Assembly (NCBI GenBank): GCA_902467875.1
Contig: CABQWP010000067.1
Coordinates: forward strand, 1-10,616
Direction: 5' to 3'
DNA from: an uncultured Collinsella sp.
GTDB lineage: Bacteria > Actinomycetota > Coriobacteriia > Coriobacteriales > Coriobacteriaceae
Length of the DNA stretch: 10,616 nucleotides
Under the pieces are notes generated by a model. That model was not told where the DNA came from and did not search any database. It saw only the letters and a program-made list of their open reading frames with translations. Positions 5,400 through 10,616 of this stretch are shown here, in pieces. Within the stretch, counting starts at the first letter, position 1. Every line of letters starts with the position of its first letter. Made by a program: the position numbers and the translations under genes.

Positions 5400-8300
5400 A
5401 TGGATCTTTCGACTTTGATGCCGCAACAGCTGCAGATCGTCAAAACACTCGACCGTCCGCTGTTTGTCTCGGCGGGCGCCGGTTCGGGCAAGACCTTTAC
5501 CCTCACGCGCCGCATCGTCTACGCGCTCTCGCCCGAATCCGGTCCGTTCGTTGAGCATCTGGACCAGGTGCTCGCCATTACCTTTACCAAAGATGCCGCG
5601 GCCGAGATCCGTGACCGCGTGCGCCGCGCGCTCATCGACGAGGGCATGGACGAGGAGGCCCTGACCGTCGACGATGCATGGATCTCGACCATTCACGGCA
5701 TGTGCTCGCGTATCCTGCGTGCACACGCGTTGGAGCTAGGCATCGATCCCGAGTTCACGGTGCTCACCGACACCGACGAGCTCATGGACCAGGCTGTTGA
5801 GCATGTGCTGGCCCGCGCGACGGCGCCCGATGCCGCCCCCGAGCTCGCGGCATCGCTCAAGGCCCTCTACGCCTGGTATCCCATGGCGGGCGAGGGCGGC
5901 CCCTTTGGCGCCGGCACCACCATCAAGGGCCTGGTGCGCGAGCTGCTGGAGCTCTCGAGCCAACTGCCGGGCGGCATGGACGACGTGTGCGTGGCGCGCG
6001 GTCAGGCCGATACCTCGGCACTCGCCGACGCCTATCGTGCGGCGTTGGGTGCGAGCAAGGCCGCGACCGAGAAAGCGCAGGTGGCGCTCGATGCCATCGA
6101 TGCGTTCGAGGCGAGCAGCAAGACCATGGCCGATGCGGCGCGACTCATGATGTCGTGCACTATGCCGCGCGCGGGCAAGGCATTCCCTAAGGAGCAGGTC
6201 GAACTGCTCAAGGCCGAGGCCGCCGATGCGTTTATCAATATCGTGCTTGCCTGCGGTGGCCCGGCGCTCGATGCGCTGGTGGGCCTGGCCCGTTCCGTGG
6301 AGGCCGAGTATCGCGCGCTGAAGGCTGCCCAGTCTGCCCTCGACAACAACGACCTGCTGCGCATGGCCTACGAGGCCCTGCGCGATTACCCGGCCATCCG
6401 AGCGGCATACGAGGGCCGCTTTAAGATGGTCATGATCGACGAGTTCCAGGATACCGACCAGATGCAGGTCGATCTGATCCGCTACCTGACGGGTGCGGGG
6501 GAGCGCGCGCTGTGTACCGTGGGCGATGCGCAGCAGTCCATCTATCGCTTCCGTGGCGCCGAGGTCGAGGTGTTCCGTCGTCAGGAGCACAAGGTGGGCT
6601 CATCTGCCGCGCCCGAGGCGACTGCCGTGGCCGACACCCCTGCTGGCGAGCTCGTCAAACTCGTGCGCAACTTCCGCAGCCACGACGAGGTGCTGCGCTA
6701 TGTGGCCAGCGTCTTTGATGGCGACGACGGCGGCCTGATGCAGGGCTTTTTGGACCTTGAGGCGAGCGACGGCCGCAAGGACACGCTGGTGGCAGACGCC
6801 TCGCGTCGCCAGGCTCTCTTTGTTGCCGGCGGCAGTACGCAGGAGCGCACACAGGCCAAGGCCCGTGCAATCGCGGAGCGATTCCGCGCGCTTGCCGATG
6901 CCGGCCAGCCCCAGGGCGGCATGGTGCTGCTGCTGGGTCGCATGACCAACGCAGACGTCTACGCACAGGCCTTCCGCGACCAGGGACTCGACTGCGTCAT
7001 CGCGGGCGGCTCGGTCTTTGCCCAAGCCGCCGAGGTGCAGACGGTGCGCGCCCTGGTTTGTGCGCTCGCCAATCCGGCCGATACGGCGCAGGGCCTTATG
7101 CCGCTGCTGGCCTCGCCGATGTTTGCGCTCGGCGCCCAGGAGTTCCTAGCGCTGGCGACCAAGCTCGACGAGCAGACGGGGGAGACCTCGCGCAGGAATA
7201 TCGACGTGGGCATCATGAGCGATTCCGATGTGCCGGGCCTGCAAGACCTGCCGCTCGTGACGCGCGCCCGCGAGGTACTGCGGTATGCGCTTCGTCGCGT
7301 GGGGCGCGATTCGTTCGCAGCCATCGCGCGCGACGTGGTCAACGCCTCCGGCTGGTTTGTGCGTCTGGCACAGCGTGGTCCCGAGGGCAAGGCCATTGCC
7401 GCCAACGTGCTCAAGGCGCTCGACGCTGTGGCCGAGGCGGAGGCCGAGTTCGGCAACTCGCCGCGTTCCATCGCGCTTGCCTTCGATCGCTTCCTAGCGG
7501 GCAAGGAAGCCCCGGGTGCCCTCAACGAGGAGGGCGACGGCGCGGTGCGCATCATGACGGTGCACGCATCCAAGGGCCTGGAATATCCGGTCGTGGCGGT
7601 CGCCGAGTGCTTTGGCGTGCGCAAATCGTCCGGTGCGGCTCAGATGGGGCGTGTCGAGGGCGGGGCGCAGGTTGTGGCACTGCCTGCACGCTTCGACGGC
7701 GTTAAGCTCGCCGACGGAACCTTTGTGAAGGGCGACGACGTTAAAAAGCAGTTTGAGCATGCGTTTAAGGGCAAGGGCACGTCGCTATGGCTGCCGCCGG
7801 AGCTCATGGAGGACGTCTGCGCGACGGGTTCTCCCGCTGAGGCATTTGCTCGCCTGCGCAACGACGACCTGCAGCTTTCGCTCGAAGAGCGGGCTCGTTT
7901 GCTCTATGTCGCCATGACGCGTGCGCGCGAGCTGGTGATCTTGGCGATGGATGCCGGCGTGAGCCGTGGCAAGGTGACGGCGCCGACCTTCGACGTCGAG
8001 ACCGATCTGACCTACGACGTGCTGCGACGTATTTTGCCGACCGACGCTCTGGACATGCCACAGCTCGATAGTGATCGTTTGACGTTCGACAACTCCAAGC
8101 CGGGCGACTACGAGCTCATTTCGCTCGCGGACTTTACCTTTGGCGAGCAGGCGTTTGAGGCCAACGCTTCGCTGGATGCCGAGGGCAGGCTTGTCCGCGG
8201 CGATGCGGAGCCGGAGGGCGCCGGTGCAGATGCCCGCGCCGCCGTTCCCGGTCCTGCCGACCCTGAGCCCGATGCGTTTGAGCTCGTGTATCCCCAGGCG

Positions 8301-9032
8301 GTGGGCGTGCGAATGGGCATCTGCCCGTATCCGGCGCGCGATTCGTACAGCTACTCGTCAATTGCAGCGGCGCTGCATGCCGAGTCCGAGGACCGTGCTG
8401 CCGAGACGCACGTGCCCATGGACGAGGCCGGCGATGATGCGGAGTCGGATGGTTCCGAGATGACGGATGCAGACGTGGCCGCCGTTGAGCCCGCCGGCAA
8501 CCCCATGGCGCTGGGCTCGGCGTTCCATGCCGCCTGCCAGTGGCTGATCGAGATGGGTGCCGATGCGCTGCCCGCCGCGCGTGCCGATGCACTGGCGCGT
8601 CTGTGGTGCCTGACGCCGGAGCAGCGCGAACGCTTCGACGTTGCTCTGGACCGCTGGCTCAAGTCGGCCGTTCGTGCCGACCTGCTCGCGTGGCCGTGCG
8701 TTCGCGCCGAGGTGCCGTTCTTTTCGCTGGGCTGCGAGGACGAGGACATCGCTCGCTACGGTGCATATGCCGAGGGCGCCATCGACGCTTTGGCGACGAA
8801 CCCGGCCGATCCGTCACGCGCGCTGGTCATCGACTACAAGACGGGCGGCACGCCGGATGAGACGCCGGAACAGTTGCAGGAGAAGCACGTCCTGCAGGCG
8901 CGCGTCTACGCTGATGTTCTACACAAGGCGGGCTTTGAGGCCGTGACCGTCAAGTTCGTCCGCGTGGAACAGGCCGATCCGACTCTCTTCGTCAATCCCG
9001 CCGAGCCCCAAGTAGTCACCTACAATCTCTAG
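5400..9032 (+). CDS. addA: AddA, helicase-nuclease subunit of AddAB
   Basis: A 1210-residue UvrD-family (superfamily 1A) 3'-5' DNA helicase with a C-terminal nuclease, close to the length of Bacillus AddA. It is the motor of AddAB, unwinding DNA at breaks. Motifs in order: Q motif near residues 9-12; Walker A SAGAGSGKT (K31, T32); LAITFTKDAAAEIRDR (Ia); STIHGMCSRIL (Ic); Walker B DEFQDTD (D347, E348); VGDAQQSIYRFRGA (III); VRNFRSHDEVL (IV); IMTVHASKGLEYPVV (718 on, V); LLYVAMTRAREL (834 on, VI). The nuclease has H1043 (SAFHAACQWL), D1129 (GAIDALA), D1145 and K1147 (VIDYKTG), and Q1166/Y1170 (QARVY). Two acidic, low-complexity stretches (about 934-960 and 995-1036) form a linker between helicase and nuclease. 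All catalytic residues look intact. It is co-transcribed with addB and a long inverted repeat follows 48 bp after its stop. RecB is excluded by the addB partner and the absence of recC/recD here. Confidence 0.95.
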   Translation: MDLSTLMPQQLQIVKTLDRPLFVSAGAGSGKTFTLTRRIVYALSPESGPFVEHLDQVLAITFTKDAAAEIRDRVRRALIDEGMDEEALTVDDAWISTIHGMCSRILRAHALELGIDPEFTVLTDTDELMDQAVEHVLARATAPDAAPELAASLKALYAWYPMAGEGGPFGAGTTIKGLVRELLELSSQLPGGMDDVCVARGQADTSALADAYRAALGASKAATEKAQVALDAIDAFEASSKTMADAARLMMSCTMPRAGKAFPKEQVELLKAEAADAFINIVLACGGPALDALVGLARSVEAEYRALKAAQSALDNNDLLRMAYEALRDYPAIRAAYEGRFKMVMIDEFQDTDQMQVDLIRYLTGAGERALCTVGDAQQSIYRFRGAEVEVFRRQEHKVGSSAAPEATAVADTPAGELVKLVRNFRSHDEVLRYVASVFDGDDGGLMQGFLDLEASDGRKDTLVADASRRQALFVAGGSTQERTQAKARAIAERFRALADAGQPQGGMVLLLGRMTNADVYAQAFRDQGLDCVIAGGSVFAQAAEVQTVRALVCALANPADTAQGLMPLLASPMFALGAQEFLALATKLDEQTGETSRRNIDVGIMSDSDVPGLQDLPLVTRAREVLRYALRRVGRDSFAAIARDVVNASGWFVRLAQRGPEGKAIAANVLKALDAVAEAEAEFGNSPRSIALAFDRFLAGKEAPGALNEEGDGAVRIMTVHASKGLEYPVVAVAECFGVRKSSGAAQMGRVEGGAQVVALPARFDGVKLADGTFVKGDDVKKQFEHAFKGKGTSLWLPPELMEDVCATGSPAEAFARLRNDDLQLSLEERARLLYVAMTRARELVILAMDAGVSRGKVTAPTFDVETDLTYDVLRRILPTDALDMPQLDSDRLTFDNSKPGDYELISLADFTFGEQAFEANASLDAEGRLVRGDAEPEGAGADARAAVPGPADPEPDAFELVYPQAVGVRMGICPYPARDSYSYSSIAAALHAESEDRAAETHVPMDEAGDDAESDGSEMTDADVAAVEPAGNPMALGSAFHAACQWLIEMGADALPAARADALARLWCLTPEQRERFDVALDRWLKSAVRADLLAWPCVRAEVPFFSLGCEDEDIARYGAYAEGAIDALATNPADPSRALVIDYKTGGTPDETPEQLQEKHVLQARVYADVLHKAGFEAVTVKFVRVEQADPTLFVNPAEPQVVTYNL

Positions 9033-9044
9033 CCCTCAACAGCG

Positions 9045-9074
9045 TGCGGTGGGATCCCTCCCGATTCCACCGCA
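9045..9074 (+). terminator. Hairpin after addA, probable terminator without U tract
   Basis: A 12-bp stem with one G-T pair, TGCGGTGGGATC (9045-9056) with GATTCCACCGCA (9063-9074), closes a 6-nt loop 12 bp after the addA stop. It is stable enough to terminate, but no run of T follows; the next feature is the inverted repeat from 9081. It may work with that repeat, or act as a 3'-end stabiliser. Confidence 0.5.
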
Positions 9075-9080
9075 ACTCAG

Positions 9081-9207
9081 GGGTAGCTAATTTGGGACGG
9101 GGCTATTTTAGCTACCCTTTGGCTGACGGCGAATGAGTCGGGGTTGGAATACATTTCAACCGATGCATGGGGGTAGCTAAAATAGCCCCGTCCCAAATTA
9201 GCTACCC
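9081..9207. repeat. Long perfect inverted repeat element, 37-bp arms, downstream of addA
   Basis: The arms at 9081-9117 and 9171-9207 are perfect reverse complements over 37 bp. Each arm is itself bounded by GGGTAGCTAA and TTAGCTACCC, a perfect 10-bp inverted repeat, so this 10-mer appears four times. The core TTTGGGACGGGGC is shared in part with the repeat at 2127-2215. The 53-nt spacer holds a further imperfect dyad, GGTTGGAAT (9142-9150) and ATTTCAACC (9153-9161). The element thus folds either as one long hairpin or as three separate ones. No open frame or target-site duplication is visible. The layout recalls paired REP units or a small non-autonomous element, but no transposase is in the window. 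Confidence 0.92.
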
Positions 9208-9224
9208 GTGTGGGTTTGGCTAGG

Positions 9225-9255
9225 TTCGGGTGCTGTCCGTGCCGTGCGGTAAAAT
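9225..9255 (+). promoter_or_regulatory. Possible dnaE promoter
   Basis: TAAAAT (9250-9255) is a good -10 box 40 bp before the dnaE ATG. The best upstream match, TTCGGG (9225-9230) at 19 bp, is poor. An imperfect inverted repeat matching at 10 of 12 positions flanks the -10 box (GGTTCG at 9223-9228, CGAACC at 9271-9276). Confidence 0.4.
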
Positions 9256-9294
9256 CGTTCAGTCAGAACACGAACCCGCATCGGAGCTCATCAC

Positions 9295-10616
9295 ATGGCA
9301 TTCGTCCATCTGCACAATCACACTGTTTTCTCCATGCTCGACGGCGCAACCCGTATCCAGGATATGGTCAATCGTGCCGTTGAACTTGGCATGCCCGCCG
9401 TGGCCATTACCGACCACGGCTACATGTATGGCGTGCCTGACCTGGCGCTGGCCTGCGACGCCGTCAATCACAACACGCCCGAGTACAAAACCTGGAGCCA
9501 CGACAAGGCCTTCTTGGAAAAGGACCGCCGCGACGAGCTGGTGGAGCCCGACCCCGAGGAAAACCCGCGCGAGCATGCCCAGTATGTGAAGGACATGGCC
9601 ATGTGGGACGAGAAGGGCAATATCGACGAGCTCAAGCCGCCTCTGGTCATCAAGCCCATCTTTGGGTGCGAGGTCTACTTTACGCCGGACGAGACGCTCG
9701 CCCGCGACCACAAGCCCGAGCTCTACCACATGATCCTTCTGGCCAAGGACCAGGAGGGCTACGTCAACCTGATGCAGACGGTTTCCGAGGCCGCCGTGCA
9801 GGGCTTTTACTACAAGCCGCGCGTGACGCTCGACAACCTTCGCCGCCATGCCAAGGGCATGATCTGCACCAGCGCCTGCATCGCGGGCATCATCCCCAAA
9901 TACATCGACCGCGGCGACATGGAAGGCGCCATCAAGTGGGCCGAGACCTTCCGTGACACCTTCGAGCCCGGCGACTTCTACATCGAGATCCAGGAACACG
10001 GCATCACCACCGACAACGGCCTGACCGACGAGCAGATGGACCGCACGCTCATCGACATCGCCAAGCAGGTGGGGGTCAAGGTCATCGCCACCAACGACTT
10101 CCACTACCTGCGCCGCGAGGACGCGCCCGTGCAGGACGTCATCATGTGCATTGGCATGAACGCCAAGGTCGACGACCCTAACCGCATGCGCATGACCGGC
10201 TCGGAGTTTTACATGAAGACCGAGGAGGAGATGCGGGCGATGTTCCCGTATTGCCCCGAGGCCTGCGACAACACGCTCGAGATCGCCGACAAGTGCTACG
10301 TTGAGCTGGACTGGGACTCCATCATCCTGCCGCGCTTCCCGTTGCTCGATCCCGGCGAGACGCACGAGAGCCAGTTCCGCCGCGAGTGCGAGAAGGGCCT
10401 GCGCCAGCACTACGGTGACGACTGGGCCACGCGCGAGATCGGCGGCGTCAACATCAAAGAGCGCTTTGAGTACGAATACAAGGTCATCTGCGACAAGGGC
10501 TTTGCCGCCTACTTTTTGATCGTTGCCGAGTACGTGCAATGGGCCAAGGACAACGGCATCGGCGTCGGCCCCGGCCGTGGCTCGGGCGCCGGGGCCGCAC
10601 GCCCCCGCGCGCGGCG
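9295..10616 (+). CDS. dnaE: DNA polymerase III alpha subunit (DnaE), N-terminal part
   Basis: The catalytic subunit of the replicative polymerase; the first 440 codons are present and the rest runs off the right edge. The N-terminal PHP domain is clear: HLHNHTVFSMLDGA (5-18), ITDHGYMYG (38-46), FGCEVYF (123-129), YHMILLAK (H145), TSACIAGIIP, FYIEIQEHG and TNDFHYL (D268, H270). The metal-binding His and Asp residues look intact, so this PHP domain may have the proofreading exonuclease activity seen in other actinobacterial DnaE1 proteins and lost in E. coli. The polymerase region starts with FAAYFLIVAEYVQWAK and GPGRGS (425-430). Between G46 and F123 there are 76 residues where typical DnaE proteins have about 20; the extra part is charged (KTWSHDKAFLEKDRRDELVE). 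GGAG 8 nt before the ATG supports the start. The last codons no longer fit the family. The catalytic aspartates lie beyond the window. Confidence 0.95.
   Translation, partial: MAFVHLHNHTVFSMLDGATRIQDMVNRAVELGMPAVAITDHGYMYGVPDLALACDAVNHNTPEYKTWSHDKAFLEKDRRDELVEPDPEENPREHAQYVKDMAMWDEKGNIDELKPPLVIKPIFGCEVYFTPDETLARDHKPELYHMILLAKDQEGYVNLMQTVSEAAVQGFYYKPRVTLDNLRRHAKGMICTSACIAGIIPKYIDRGDMEGAIKWAETFRDTFEPGDFYIEIQEHGITTDNGLTDEQMDRTLIDIAKQVGVKVIATNDFHYLRREDAPVQDVIMCIGMNAKVDDPNRMRMTGSEFYMKTEEEMRAMFPYCPEACDNTLEIADKCYVELDWDSIILPRFPLLDPGETHESQFRRECEKGLRQHYGDDWATREIGGVNIKERFEYEYKVICDKGFAAYFLIVAEYVQWAKDNGIGVGPGRGSGAGAARPRAR
10589..10616. other. Terminal bases that depart from DnaE, possible contig-end artefact
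   Basis: After GPGRGSGAG the family normally continues with a hydrophobic helix (typically SLVAYALGITD-like). Here the frame reads AARPRARR from an almost pure G and C stretch. The reading frame stays open, so this is either low-quality terminal sequence or a misassembly rather than a stop. It should not be used to judge DnaE. Confidence 0.5.

Noticed and set aside
4032..5726. 564-codon open frame antisense across the addB-addA junction
   Set aside because: It crosses the operon junction and its translation has the typical look of an antisense shadow (rich in R, H, A, L).
5736..6590. 284-codon open frame antisense to addA
   Set aside because: Overlaps the conserved helicase region and shows no recognisable domain.
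9118..9170. Small ribozyme in the spacer of the downstream repeat
   Set aside because: A CTGACGG...GAATGAG stretch recalls hammerhead core fragments, but the conserved CUGAUGA and GAAA arrangement is absent.
9081..9207. MITE with target-site duplication
   Set aside because: The flanking bases (CTCAG and GTGTG) do not form a duplication, and no transposase is in the window, so I call it only a repeat.
9259..10539. 426-codon open frame antisense to dnaE
   Set aside because: The sense frame encodes all DnaE PHP motifs; the antisense frame is a composition effect.

Overview
The window looks like chromosomal DNA of a high-GC gut actinobacterium of the class Coriobacteriia, most likely Collinsella or a close relative. 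This rests on GC-rich codon usage, an AddAB-type recombination nuclease in an actinobacterial background, and the gene mix. It is an inference from reading the sequence, not from a search. I see no integrase, transposase, tRNA, rRNA or CRISPR array.

Layout. 1-268 (minus) is the start of cysK, cysteine synthase. It is divergent from an Rrf2-family regulator (522-950, plus) with a four-cysteine cluster. The 253-bp gap between them holds candidate promoters for both genes and a strong nested palindrome over the cysK promoter, which suggests a local sulfur or Fe-S control circuit. A perfect 12-bp-stem bidirectional terminator (1019-1049) separates the regulator from a convergent small four-helix membrane protein of the phage_holin_4_2/YvlD family (1086-1451, minus). 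A 325-bp gene-free region follows, with a promoter and two related dyads in front of a YerC/YecD-type TrpR-related regulator (1777-2076).

The centre is addB-addA (2298-5396 and 5400-9032), a 6.7-kb two-gene operon. It encodes a two-subunit helicase-nuclease that processes double-strand breaks for recombination. AddA keeps all superfamily 1A helicase motifs and a PD-(D/E)XK nuclease. AddB keeps its nuclease but has no visible Walker A and a reduced set of Fe-S cysteines. The window ends in the first 440 codons of dnaE, the replicative DNA polymerase III alpha subunit (9295 to the edge), with an apparently intact PHP domain that carries an extra segment of about 55-60 residues.

The most unusual non-coding signal is a pair of long perfect inverted repeats that bracket addBA. 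The upstream one (2127-2215) has 36-bp arms and a 17-nt loop. The downstream one (9081-9207) has 37-bp arms and a 53-nt spacer. The arm sequences differ, but each arm is bounded by its own short inverted repeat and carries the same GGGACGG core. A third, degenerate GGGGACGGGG stretch lies just after the Rrf2 gene. They look like one family of intergenic hairpin elements sitting at gene 3' ends. The last ~25 bases of the window no longer read as DnaE and may be a contig-end artefact.
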